Source of the DNA: Tenacibaculum ovolyticum DSM 18103
GTDB taxonomy: Bacteria; Bacteroidota; Bacteroidia; Flavobacteriales; Flavobacteriaceae
Reading direction: 5' to 3'
NCBI RefSeq assembly: GCF_000430545.1
Contig: NZ_AUMF01000013.1
Span: forward strand, 145,145-209,144
DNA length: 64,000 nucleotides
Positions 18,931-27,380 of this stretch are shown piece by piece. The position numbers and the translations under genes are program-made. A model generated the notes under the pieces. The model searched no databases, was not told where the DNA came from, and was given only the letters and a program-made list of their open reading frames with translations. The stretch's first letter is position 1; every line of letters begins with the position of its first letter.

Positions 18931-20061
18931 TTGAAAATACAGAGAACAACATATTTTTCTTTAGGCACCAATGAAGGTGGTAAGCTAAGTAATTTACAGG
19001 AAGCTATAAATTTAATTTACCAAGAAATTGGAGTTATTTTAAAAATTGCATCAGTTTATGAAACTCCTTCTTTTGGGTTTACTGGTAATAATTTTTACAA
19101 TACTTGTATTAAAGTATCTACCCATCTTCCTCCTGAGCAATTAATTTCAAAGTTATTATCTATTGAAAAAAAGATCGGAAGAATTCGAACTAATAGTAAT
19201 GAATACACTAATAGGGTTATTGACATTGATGTCTTACTTTTTGATGATGAAGTTATTTTTTCAGAAAACCTTATCGTACCTCATCCACGAATGTTAGATC
19301 GTAAATTTGTTTTAGTTCCCTTAACTGAAATCGCTAAAAAAACAGTTCATCCAATAGAAAGAAAACCACTATCTGTTTGTTTAAATAACTGTTCTGATGA
19401 TTCAATTATTTCTGTACTTGAAAAGCAACTTGTAAGACCTATACCTATTACTGAAAAATATAATTATATTGCTATTGAAGGAAATATTGGGGCTGGAAAA
19501 ACATCTTTAGCTAAAATGATGTCTGACGAATTTAACACAAAAACGGTGTTAGAACGTTTTGCCGACAATCCTTTTTTACCAAAATTCTATGAAGATAATG
19601 AACGCTATGCTTTTCCTTTAGAGATGAGTTTTTTAGCTGACAGATATCAACAATTAACAGATGACTTAGCACAATTTGATTTATTTAAAAATTTTATAAT
19701 TTCAGATTATTATATTTTCAAATCATTAATTTTTGCACAAGTCACTTTACAAAAAGATGAATATAAGTTATACAGAAAAATGTTTGATTTAATGTATAAA
19801 GAAATCACTAAACCTGATTTATATATTTATCTATATCAAAATACTGATCGCTTACTAAAAAACATAAAAAAAAGAGGAAGAGATTACGAACAAAACATAG
19901 AAGCTGATTATTTACAAAAAATACATGATGGATATATTAATTTCATTAAAACGCAACCTAATTTAAACATCTTAATTATTGATGTTTCTGATTTAGACTT
20001 TGTAAAAAATAATAAAGATTATCAATTTGTAATTAATGAGATTAAAAATTACAACGCATAA
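18931..20061 (+). CDS. folK: Fusion of FolK (HPPK) and a deoxynucleoside kinase
   Basis: Residues 1-155 are 6-hydroxymethyl-7,8-dihydropterin pyrophosphokinase (YFSLGTNEGGKLSNLQEAI, FYNTCIKV, SIEKKIGRIR, VIDIDVLLFDDEVI, VPHPRMLDRKFVLVPLTEIA), a step of folate synthesis. Residues ~178-376 are a second deoxynucleoside kinase domain (P-loop GNIGAGKTSL from Gly184, KRGRDYEQNI LID). The gene starts with TTG: the only nearby upstream ATG is followed at once by TAA in the same frame. The fusion is known in Flavobacteriia and joins folate synthesis to nucleoside salvage, both feeding thymidylate metabolism. Confidence 0.93.
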   Translation: MKIQRTTYFSLGTNEGGKLSNLQEAINLIYQEIGVILKIASVYETPSFGFTGNNFYNTCIKVSTHLPPEQLISKLLSIEKKIGRIRTNSNEYTNRVIDIDVLLFDDEVIFSENLIVPHPRMLDRKFVLVPLTEIAKKTVHPIERKPLSVCLNNCSDDSIISVLEKQLVRPIPITEKYNYIAIEGNIGAGKTSLAKMMSDEFNTKTVLERFADNPFLPKFYEDNERYAFPLEMSFLADRYQQLTDDLAQFDLFKNFIISDYYIFKSLIFAQVTLQKDEYKLYRKMFDLMYKEITKPDLYIYLYQNTDRLLKNIKKRGRDYEQNIEADYLQKIHDGYINFIKTQPNLNILIIDVSDLDFVKNNKDYQFVINEIKNYNA

Positions 20062-20090
20062 AAAAAGCAGCTTAAAAGCTGCTTTTTTTA
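20062..20090. terminator. Terminator between folK-dNK and gldC
   Basis: AGCAGC (20066-20071) pairs with GCTGCT (20078-20083); A- and T-tracts on either side extend the stem, so it can act in both directions. It overlaps the last bases of gldC. Confidence 0.8.
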
Positions 20091-20423
20091 TTTCTTTAAT
20101 TCTAATTTCTCTGCAAAGTAATCACAAAAATCTCGCATTGTAGCACTCATTTTCTCATCATTAGTAGCTCTCTCAAATGAACCAGCCATAGACACCAATG
20201 TTTGATGATAAAATTGCTTCATCTCATCTACCGGCATATCTTTCGTCCATAAATCCATACGTAATGTATCTTTTTTCTTATGATCCCAAACAGATAACAT
20301 TATCGCCTTAGAAGCTTCACCATTAATTCCACCATCTTCAGCATTCCATGTAATTTCTTCAGGAATTTTATTTTCGTCTAAGCCTACTTTAAATATTATT
20401 TTCGAAGTATGTTCTATCGCCAT
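20088..20423 (-). CDS. gldC: Gliding motility protein GldC
   Basis: This 111-residue soluble protein matches GldC in length and sequence features (KIIFKVGLDENKIPEEITWNAEDGG, SVWDHKKKDTLRMDLWTKDMPVDEMKQF, MRDFCDYFAEKL). GldC is needed for efficient gliding in Flavobacterium johnsoniae; its biochemical role is unknown. The start overlaps the gldB stop by one base (TAATG), so translation of the two is probably coupled. Confidence 0.93.
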   Translation of the reverse strand: MAIEHTSKIIFKVGLDENKIPEEITWNAEDGGINGEASKAIMLSVWDHKKKDTLRMDLWTKDMPVDEMKQFYHQTLVSMAGSFERATNDEKMSATMRDFCDYFAEKLELKK

Positions 20424-21385
20424 TATCTCTTTGGTTTATATTTTGATTTTTTGAAGATTTCCTCCTCACTCGTTTGTAATAATTGCTGCAAAGATACATC
20501 ATTCTTTTGCATGTACGAACGTACTATTTGCCAACCTACCCATTCTCCTATACCTCCTGGTGATTGGTTATCTTGCTCCATATAAAACTTAGAAAAAGGT
20601 GCAATATCTAAAAAACGTTTATCTAACTCTTTATTTGTACTATATAACAAGTTTTTTTCAATAAAATACTTCCAAATTGATTCTTCATTTTTTTCTACCC
20701 AATCAAACTTAACTTGCGTGTAACCAATTTTTATTTTGTCTGATATCGTTGGTAAATAAGCATCTAATAAATACATTTTTTTTCCTTTATAAATCATTTT
20801 ATCTATAAAACTTCGTTGTTTGGATGGAAAAAAGTGCGCTTCTATTATTGATTCCGCCACATCTACGATAATACGTTCTTTCTCATTATTCTGCTTTACA
20901 TATGCTGGATAATCGTTATAAAACTTATGCTCCTTACCGAGATAGGCATCTAAAGAAATTAATAACAGACTATCAGAATACACAATTCTATTATCGTAGT
21001 CAATATTCGTAAGCATTGTTATTACTTTCGGGCTTTTAAATTTAGGGTTATAATACTTTAAATGCTTAAAAAAAGAAGTTAACTCCCCCCTTAAATCATC
21101 TAGAGTATTATATACTTTTTGTGTTTCAACATACAATTCTCTTTCATCTTTATTATTTAACTTATTTACCCAAATACTGTCAGGCTGAGAAGGAAATAAA
21201 AATGGATATATTTTTTTTGTTTTTTCTAAATCTTCAGGTTCTGTATTATAAAAATCTATATCAAAACGATCTATAATCGTGTTAACCTTAATATTAGACA
21301 CGTCAACTTCTAAATTAAAAGCAACCTCTTTTTTACAAGAATTTAATCCTAAAACTAAAACACAAAGTGTTAAAAATTTTCTCAT
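20423..21385 (-). CDS. gldB: Gliding motility lipoprotein GldB
   Basis: ATG 21385 is chosen over an upstream TTG because it gives a lipoprotein signal, MRKFLTLCVLVLGLNSC. The 320-residue protein has the GldB features VDVSNIKVNTIIDRFDIDF, HKFYNDYPAYV, SPGGIGEWVGWQIVRSYM and the C-terminal FKKSKYKPKR. GldB is essential for gliding and chitin use in F. johnsoniae and stabilises the GldJ/GldK-type T9SS machinery. It forms an operon with gldC and is divergent from nadE, a gene order conserved in the family. Confidence 0.93.
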   Translation of the reverse strand: MRKFLTLCVLVLGLNSCKKEVAFNLEVDVSNIKVNTIIDRFDIDFYNTEPEDLEKTKKIYPFLFPSQPDSIWVNKLNNKDERELYVETQKVYNTLDDLRGELTSFFKHLKYYNPKFKSPKVITMLTNIDYDNRIVYSDSLLLISLDAYLGKEHKFYNDYPAYVKQNNEKERIIVDVAESIIEAHFFPSKQRSFIDKMIYKGKKMYLLDAYLPTISDKIKIGYTQVKFDWVEKNEESIWKYFIEKNLLYSTNKELDKRFLDIAPFSKFYMEQDNQSPGGIGEWVGWQIVRSYMQKNDVSLQQLLQTSEEEIFKKSKYKPKR

Positions 21386-21470
21386 GAACTTTAGTATATT
21401 TACATTCAAATTTTACAACGCCGAAATTACTAAAATAGTTTATATGAATATTATATAAACTCTTATAAAA

Positions 21471-21478
21471 TATATTTG
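21471..21478 (+). promoter_or_regulatory. -7 box (TATATTTG) of nadE
   Basis: An exact TAnnTTTG match lies only 3 nt before the nadE ATG at 21482, implying a leaderless transcript if it is used. A TTG inside the box is not a credible start. Confidence 0.5.
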
Positions 21479-21481
21479 ATT

Positions 21482-22270
21482 ATGAATACACCTAAAGTTT
21501 CAGAACACATTATACAATGGTTAAAAGACTATGCAACTAACTCAGGAGTTAAGGGATTTGTAGTTGGTATTTCTGGTGGCATTGATAGTGCTGTAACCTC
21601 AACTTTATGTGCTAAAACAGGTTTACCAACTTTATGTATTGAATTACCTATTCATCAAGCAGAAAGTCAAGTAAATAGAGCAAATGAGCATATTAAACAA
21701 CTAAAAGAACGTTTTAGTAATGTTTCTGAGGCTGAAGTAAATTTAACAACCACTTTTGAAGATTTTAAAACGGTAGTTCCTAAAATTGAACCTTCTGCAA
21801 AAACAGCCTTAGCTTTAGCTAATACTCGAGCTCGTTTACGTATGACAACACTGTATTACTTTGCTGGACTACATGGTTTATTAGTTACTGGAACCGGTAA
21901 TAAAGTAGAAGATTTCGGAGTAGGTTTTTACACTAAATATGGTGATGGAGGAGTTGATTTAAGTCCAATAGCTGATTTGGTAAAATCTGAGGTTTTTGCT
22001 TTAGGTGAATATCTAGAAGTACCTAACTCTATTCAAAAAGCACAACCAACAGATGGTCTGTTTGGTGATAGTAGGACTGACGAAGAGCAAATCGGAGCTT
22101 CATACGATGAATTAGAATGGGCTATGAAAATGCAAAACACAGGAAAAACAATCATTGATTTTTCTGATAGAGAATTAGAAGTATTTAAAATATATACGCG
22201 CCTAAATCGAATTAATCAACATAAGATGATTCCTATTCCTGTTTGTGAAATACCTAGTAACTTAAAGTAA
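21482..22270 (+). CDS. nadE: NAD(+) synthase, ammonia-dependent
   Basis: This ~262-residue enzyme amidates deamido-NAD+ to NAD+, the last step of NAD synthesis. The ATP-pyrophosphatase P-loop GISGGIDSAV is at about residue 28. Further landmarks are ALANTRARLRMTTLY, GTGNKVEDFGVGFYTKYGDG and the LFGDSRTDEEQIGASY loop. The lack of a glutaminase domain marks the short ammonia-using form. ATG 21482 is the start, matching the family N-terminus. Its 3' end overlaps the convergent 43-residue gene by 9 bp. Confidence 0.95.
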   Translation: MNTPKVSEHIIQWLKDYATNSGVKGFVVGISGGIDSAVTSTLCAKTGLPTLCIELPIHQAESQVNRANEHIKQLKERFSNVSEAEVNLTTTFEDFKTVVPKIEPSAKTALALANTRARLRMTTLYYFAGLHGLLVTGTGNKVEDFGVGFYTKYGDGGVDLSPIADLVKSEVFALGEYLEVPNSIQKAQPTDGLFGDSRTDEEQIGASYDELEWAMKMQNTGKTIIDFSDRELEVFKIYTRLNRINQHKMIPIPVCEIPSNLK

Positions 22271-22393
22271 GTTTACTAACATCATTTGACGTTTAATTTT
22301 TTGGTATGCTTGCTTTTTGTATCCGTTAGATATTCTAAAAGGCAATATTATAAATAGTCTTAATAGTTCAAAAAATTGTAGCACTCTTTTCAT
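22262..22393 (-). CDS. Small 43-residue basic, hydrophobic protein
   Basis: An ATG at 22393 opens a 43-codon frame ending at 22262. The protein has an N-terminal hydrophobic part (FFELLRLFIILPFRISNG) and a basic C-terminal part (YKKQAYQKIKRQMM). An exact -7 box, TAATTTTG, lies 27 bp upstream on the same strand. Such a half-membrane, half-cationic build suggests association with the inner face of the membrane or with nucleic acid. I do not recognise a named family. It sits between nadE and dnaG, downstream of and on the same strand as dnaG. Confidence 0.5.
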   Translation of the reverse strand: MKRVLQFFELLRLFIILPFRISNGYKKQAYQKIKRQMMLVNLL

Positions 22394-22419
22394 AATTGTT
22401 TTTCTTTCTTTTTTCGAAA

Positions 22420-22427
22420 CAAAATTA
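22420..22427 (-). promoter_or_regulatory. -7 box (TAATTTTG) of the 43-residue gene
   Basis: The minus-strand reading of 22427-22420 is TAATTTTG, an exact TAnnTTTG match, placed in the interval after the dnaG stop. Confidence 0.45.
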
Positions 22428-22478
22428 CAAAAAAAAACACAATTATAAAATTTTGTTAAATTTCTAAAAAATATTAGA

Positions 22479-24485
22479 TTAAACTACACGATTTAATTTT
22501 TCAAAAAGGCGCTTTTTTAAATCTGTATAATTAGATATTTCCTCTAAGTCTAACGCTACATTTTGAGTTTGAACCTCGTGTATTATCTCCTTTATTTTTT
22601 CTTCTATTAAAACTCTTCTAATATTTAATATAGCATCAGATACCAATTTAGGAAGTATTTTTTTTGTTTCTGTTACAAATATTTCTTTTCGCTCCCAATC
22701 ACTTAAAGAGTACTTTTCTTCATCCATTAAAATATTAGTTACCAAACTAGATATATCTTGATTTTCATGCATAATCAATTGATCTATCGAAATTTTTTCA
22801 TCTTGATTTAATTGATGAACTAGTTGATAATATGTTAATTTAAAAATTTCATTCGCAAATTCAATTTCATCTTCTTGTAAATTTAAATACAACTCATTTG
22901 AAACGGTATTTTGATACTCTTCTTTTTCTAAAACTGCGCGACCTTTATCATCTACGACATCTACCCAATTAACAAACTCAACCATCTCATTACCATAAAG
23001 TAACAATATTCTTATAATTTCCTTTTCTAAGATATTTAATTGATCAATTTTTTGACGTCCTTTCTTACCTCCTTTTACAAGCCCCATTGAGGTTTTTTCT
23101 TCCCTATGAGAGTGTTCTCCTGATGACTGATTTGAATTACGGTTTTGACTCTCTCTATTAGATTTAGCTAAACCTTTATTTAATAATTGTGCTAATTCAC
23201 TAAATAAAACACGCTCAGAAATATCCATAATATTAGCACATTCTTGTACGTATACTTCTCTTTGAATACCATCGGGTATTTTAGATATACTAGTAACAAT
23301 ATCACGAATTAATCCAGCTTTTTTAACAGGATCATTTGCTGCGTCTTTCATCAATAAAGACACTTTAAATTCGATAAAATCTTGTGATTTCTCTTCTAAA
23401 AATTCTTTTAATTCTTTTGTTGAATGTGATTTCGCAAAACTATCAGGATCTTCTCCTTCTGGAAATGAAACAACTTTTACGTTCATTCCTTGTTCTAGAA
23501 TTAAATCAATACCTCTAATAGAAGCCCTAATTCCTGCCGCATCACCATCAAATAATACAGTAATATTTTTAGTTAAACGATTTACTAATCTAATTTGGTC
23601 GGATGTTAACGCAGTACCTGAAGATGCAACTACATTTTCAATTCCTGATTGGTAAAAAGAAATTACATCTGTATATCCTTCAACTAAATAACAATTATCT
23701 TGTTTTGCGATTTCTTTCTTAGCATGATAAATTCCATATAAAATTTTACTCTTATGGTAAATGTCACTTTCTGGTGAGTTTAAATATTTTGCAGCTTTTT
23801 TATCATTAGTTAGTATTCTACCTCCAAAACCCAAAATACGTCCAGACATACTGTGTATTGGAAATAATACACGTCCTTTGAATCGATCAAACTTTTTAAG
23901 TTGTGGGCCTCCTTCTTTTACGATTGTTAACCCTGTAGATTTTAAATATTTTAAATCATAACCTTTTGCTAATGCTGCATCTGTAAAATTACTCCACTCA
24001 TCTTTACAATATCCTAAATCGAATTTCTCTATAATATCCTCCCTAAAACCTCTTTCTTTGAAATAAGACAATCCTATTGCTCTTCCTTTCTGAGTGTTCA
24101 TTAGCACATCATGAAAGTAATCTTTAGCAAATTTAGATGCTAAAAACATACTCTCTCGCTCATTCATCTGCTCTTTTTGCTCGTCAGACTGCTCCGTTTC
24201 TTCTATTTCAATATTATATTTTTTAGCTAACCACTTTATAGCTTCAGGATATGTATAATGCTCATGTTCCATTAAAAAAGAAACTGCATTCCCTCCTTTA
24301 CCTGTACTAAAATCTTTCCAAATTTGTTTTACAGGCGATACCATAAACGATGGAGTTCGTTCATCTGTAAATGGACTTAAGCCTTTAAAACTACTTCCAG
24401 ATTTTTTAAGTTGTACAAACTCCCCTATTACTTCCTCTACTTGGGATGCTTCAAAAACTTTTTCTATTGTTTGTTGCGTTATCAT
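22479..24485 (-). CDS. dnaG: DNA primase DnaG, lacking the zinc-ribbon ligands
   Basis: This 668-residue primase makes RNA primers at the replication fork. The N-terminal ribbon is recognisable (GSSFKGLSPFTDERTPSF, KQIWKDFSTGKGGN), but the CPFH and CxxC ligands are replaced by S37, T40, D58 and T61. The catalytic core is intact (FKGRVLFPIHSMSGRILGFG, YLVEGYTDVISFYQSGIENV, FDGDAAGIRASIRGI, with Toprim Glu and Asp residues). The C-terminal ~200 residues are the helicase-interaction region, with a Ser/Asn/Gln-rich linker near residue 445. The zinc-less form seems general in Flavobacteriaceae (recalled, not checked). Confidence 0.95.
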   Translation of the reverse strand: MITQQTIEKVFEASQVEEVIGEFVQLKKSGSSFKGLSPFTDERTPSFMVSPVKQIWKDFSTGKGGNAVSFLMEHEHYTYPEAIKWLAKKYNIEIEETEQSDEQKEQMNERESMFLASKFAKDYFHDVLMNTQKGRAIGLSYFKERGFREDIIEKFDLGYCKDEWSNFTDAALAKGYDLKYLKSTGLTIVKEGGPQLKKFDRFKGRVLFPIHSMSGRILGFGGRILTNDKKAAKYLNSPESDIYHKSKILYGIYHAKKEIAKQDNCYLVEGYTDVISFYQSGIENVVASSGTALTSDQIRLVNRLTKNITVLFDGDAAGIRASIRGIDLILEQGMNVKVVSFPEGEDPDSFAKSHSTKELKEFLEEKSQDFIEFKVSLLMKDAANDPVKKAGLIRDIVTSISKIPDGIQREVYVQECANIMDISERVLFSELAQLLNKGLAKSNRESQNRNSNQSSGEHSHREEKTSMGLVKGGKKGRQKIDQLNILEKEIIRILLLYGNEMVEFVNWVDVVDDKGRAVLEKEEYQNTVSNELYLNLQEDEIEFANEIFKLTYYQLVHQLNQDEKISIDQLIMHENQDISSLVTNILMDEEKYSLSDWERKEIFVTETKKILPKLVSDAILNIRRVLIEEKIKEIIHEVQTQNVALDLEEISNYTDLKKRLFEKLNRVV

Positions 24486-24559
24486 ATAATGTAAAATACA
24501 GCCTACAAATATACTCGTTTAGATGTTCTTTTGTTAAAAATAAATATGTTAACCTTTTA

Positions 24560-24590
24560 TTTGTTAAAAACATATAAATATATAGTTTTG
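24560..24590 (+). promoter_or_regulatory. Promoter of the leucine-rich-repeat gene
   Basis: TTTG (24560-24563), 19 bp spacer, TAGTTTTG (24583-24590) give a full match to the Bacteroidota -33/-7 consensus, 15 bp before the ATG at 24606. TTTGTTAAAA-like units recur three times in this interval. Confidence 0.65.
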
Positions 24591-24605
24591 TTAAAATTTT
24601 TTATC

Positions 24606-25955
24606 ATGAAAAAAACTGTATCCCACTTTCTTTTATTTTTATTAACCTTTAACGTATTTTCTCAGGAAACCATTGCTATTAAAGACATTGGACTTGAAGA
24701 ATGTTTGATTGATTTAGATATCGATTCTAATGGTTTAAATGGAAATATTTTGGTGAGTGATGCCAAATATGTTGTTAATTTAAATATTAATGATCCAATA
24801 ACAAACAAATTACTACCTAACGTACATTCTAAAATTAAAAACTTAGGTGGTCTTGAACACTTTCCTAACTTAAAACGTTTAGATTGTTTTGGAAACGAAA
24901 TTACTGAAATAGACTTATCAAAAAGTACATCTATTACTTTTTTAAACTGTAGTGAAAATAAAATAGAACGTTTAGATCTTAGTAATAATACTGAATTAGT
25001 ATATGTAAGTTGTGACGGAAACAAATTAAATTCTTTAATTATTGGAGATAATCCTAACCTTAAGAGTTTATACACTAGTTTTAATGAACTCACAACTTTA
25101 GATGTTAAAGCTTGTACTGAGTTAGAAAGCTTAGATACAACAGGAAACCAAATGAATAGTATTATTGTTAATGACACGCAACTTAACAAAATACCTGAGG
25201 GATGGTATAAAGACGAAAATGCTGTGTACACAAAAAATGCAAACAGTATAAAAAGTGTTCATGAAGAAAGTGTTAAAGAAGAAAGCAAACCTACTACTTC
25301 TATAGCTGTTCAATCAAAAACTAAAGTATCACAACCTGTAACAAACAATCAACCTAAAGAAAGTGCTGCTAATTATTATGAAAAATTTCAACTTTCTGTT
25401 GTTTCTGAATATGACAAATTAGTACTAGCTACTAGCCATACGCAAAGTAAAAAGAATGAGTTAGCTCAAAAATATAGTTTAAATCCTGAACAACTTTTAC
25501 AATGGATAACAAAATATTCAGATCTAACAGTTGGAAATAAAAATGTAGCTAAGACAATTAATCCTGGAGCTCCACAAAAATATACTGCGACCTATTATTC
25601 AAAATTTAAAAAATCAGCAGTAGATGAGTATGAAAAAGCAATATTAAACCCTGCTTACTTACAAAGTAAAAAAGAAGAGATTCAAAAAAAGTACAATTTA
25701 AATTCTCAACAATTTACTAAATGGATTGACTTACTCGGTAATACTGCCCTTAAAACTAAAACAATACAATCATCAGAAAGTACTGAAAGTTATTATGATA
25801 AATTTAAAAAATCTGTTGTTAATGAATACGACTCTTTGGTTTTAAACGCTTCTTATATACAAACTAAAAAACTAGAAGTACAACAAAAATATAGTATAAC
25901 TGCCAATCAACTTACTGAATGGATTAGTAAACATAGTAAAATTAAAAAGCACTAA
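24606..25955 (+). CDS. Secreted leucine-rich-repeat protein with three C-terminal helix-turn-helix-like modules
   Basis: ATG 24606 gives a signal peptide (MKKTVSHFLLFLLTFNVFSQE); a TTG further upstream would place extra residues before it. Residues ~60-200 are leucine-rich repeats of the short bacterial type (LKRLDCFGNEITEIDLS, ERLDLSNNTELVYVSCDGN, LKSLYTSFNELTTLDV). After a linker, a ~52-residue module occurs three times, starting near residues 257, 330 and 396: YYxKFxxSVVxEY, a K-rich helix, then KY-x8-QxxxWI. The module resembles the N-terminal HTH of IS3/Mu-type transposase OrfA proteins. The function is unknown; LRRs suggest binding to a protein or surface. Confidence 0.7.
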   Translation: MKKTVSHFLLFLLTFNVFSQETIAIKDIGLEECLIDLDIDSNGLNGNILVSDAKYVVNLNINDPITNKLLPNVHSKIKNLGGLEHFPNLKRLDCFGNEITEIDLSKSTSITFLNCSENKIERLDLSNNTELVYVSCDGNKLNSLIIGDNPNLKSLYTSFNELTTLDVKACTELESLDTTGNQMNSIIVNDTQLNKIPEGWYKDENAVYTKNANSIKSVHEESVKEESKPTTSIAVQSKTKVSQPVTNNQPKESAANYYEKFQLSVVSEYDKLVLATSHTQSKKNELAQKYSLNPEQLLQWITKYSDLTVGNKNVAKTINPGAPQKYTATYYSKFKKSAVDEYEKAILNPAYLQSKKEEIQKKYNLNSQQFTKWIDLLGNTALKTKTIQSSESTESYYDKFKKSVVNEYDSLVLNASYIQTKKLEVQQKYSITANQLTEWISKHSKIKKH

Positions 25956-25976
25956 AACTTTTTTACTATTGCACAA

Positions 25977-26013
25977 AAAAGCACCACATTTTTATAAAAT
26001 GTGGTGCTTTTTA
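25977..26013. terminator. Bidirectional terminator between the LRR gene and clpX
   Basis: A 12-bp stem, GCACCACATTTT (25981-25992) with AAAATGTGGTGC (25996-26007), has a 3-nt loop and A/T tracts on both sides. Confidence 0.9.
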
Positions 26014-26034
26014 TTTTACTTATTATTTATTATG

Positions 26035-27273
26035 TTACGAAGCTGCTCTTAATTTCTTTAAAGCTGACTTTGTTATTTTAGCTTCTGCATATTCTCTTGT
26101 TACTCTTAATTCTTTTTCATCAGAACTAGGCATATCATACATCGCATCAGTTAATATCGCTTCACATAACGAACGTAATCCACGAGCTCCTAACTTATAC
26201 TCTACTGCTTTATCTACAATAAACTGTAGCGCTTCTTCAGTTAAAGTAAACTCAACATCGTCCATCGCAAATAACTTTGTGTATTGCTTTATAATAGAGT
26301 TTTTAGGTTCTGTTAAGATTGCTCGTAATGTTTTTGCGTCTAACGGATTCATATAACTTAATACAGGTAGACGTCCAATAATTTCAGGTATTAATCCAAA
26401 AGATTTTAAATCAGATGGAATAATGTATTGTAACAAATTACTTTCATCAACACTATCTTCATCAATTGATGCACTATAACCAACAGCTTGCATATTTAAA
26501 CGCTTACTAATAATTCTATCAATTCCTGAAAAAGCACCACCTGCAATAAATAAAATATCTTTAGTATTTACTTCTATAAATTTTTGATCTGGATGCTTTC
26601 TTCCTCCTTTAGGAGCAACATTTACAACCGAACCTTCTAAAAGCTTTAATAATGCTTGCTGAACACCTTCTCCTGAGACATCACGAGTAATTGATGGATT
26701 ATCACCTTTACGAGCTATTTTATCTATTTCATCGATAAAAACAATTCCTCGTTCAGCCTTATCCACTTCATAATCTGCTGCTTGTAGTAAACGACTTAAA
26801 ATACTTTCTACATCTTCACCTACATATCCTGCTTGTGTTAAAACAGTTGCATCAACAATAGAAAATGGTACGTTTAACATTTTAGCAATTGTACGAGCTA
26901 TTAATGTTTTACCCGTACCTGTTTCTCCTACTAAAATGATATTCGATTTTTCAATCTCTACCTCATCTACTTCATCTTTCTCTTGCAATAATCGTTTATA
27001 GTGATTATATACAGCTACAGACATACCTCTTTTAGTTTCGGTTTGCCCTATGATATATTCATCTAAAAAAGCCTTAATTTGTTTTGGCTTATTTAAAGTT
27101 AAATCTTTAGACAAGCTATCTGTTTTAGCTTCTGCAACTTCTTCTTCTACAATTCCGTGAGCTTGCTCAATACACTTATCACATATATGAGCATCCATAC
27201 CAGCGATTAATAAATCTGTTTCTGGTTTTTTACGCCCACAAAAGGAACATTCTAAGTTTTCTTCTTTCGACAT
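26035..27273 (-). CDS. clpX: ATP-dependent Clp protease, ATP-binding subunit ClpX
   Basis: This 412-residue AAA+ unfoldase feeds substrates to ClpP. It keeps the N-terminal zinc-binding domain (C9, C12, C31, C34 in ECSFCGR and HICDKC). It has Walker A ([12 protein letters not shown]), Walker B ([13 protein letters not shown]), the pore loop GYVGED, sensor and RKH-type loop ([10 protein letters not shown]), IGF-like loop region and sensor 2 ([11 protein letters not shown]). It lies 107 bp downstream of clpP on the same strand, in the usual tig-clpP-clpX order. Confidence 0.97.
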   Translation of the reverse strand: MSKEENLECSFCGRKKPETDLLIAGMDAHICDKCIEQAHGIVEEEVAEAKTDSLSKDLTLNKPKQIKAFLDEYIIGQTETKRGMSVAVYNHYKRLLQEKDEVDEVEIEKSNIILVGETGTGKTLIARTIAKMLNVPFSIVDATVLTQAGYVGEDVESILSRLLQAADYEVDKAERGIVFIDEIDKIARKGDNPSITRDVSGEGVQQALLKLLEGSVVNVAPKGGRKHPDQKFIEVNTKDILFIAGGAFSGIDRIISKRLNMQAVGYSASIDEDSVDESNLLQYIIPSDLKSFGLIPEIIGRLPVLSYMNPLDAKTLRAILTEPKNSIIKQYTKLFAMDDVEFTLTEEALQFIVDKAVEYKLGARGLRSLCEAILTDAMYDMPSSDEKELRVTREYAEAKITKSALKKLRAAS

Positions 27274-27380
27274 TATATTATACTAACTTGTTATTCTCTA
27301 CTATCACGAAAATAAAAAACGCCATTATTATCTTTTTAATTAATAAAAAGTTACCTCGTTTTATTCGCAATCACGAAAAA

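Noticed and set aside
24662..25231. 189-codon open frame on the minus strand inside the LRR gene
   Set aside because: It lies wholly within a well-supported gene with signal peptide, promoter and repeats; the antisense protein has no recognisable domain and stems from AT-rich codon bias.
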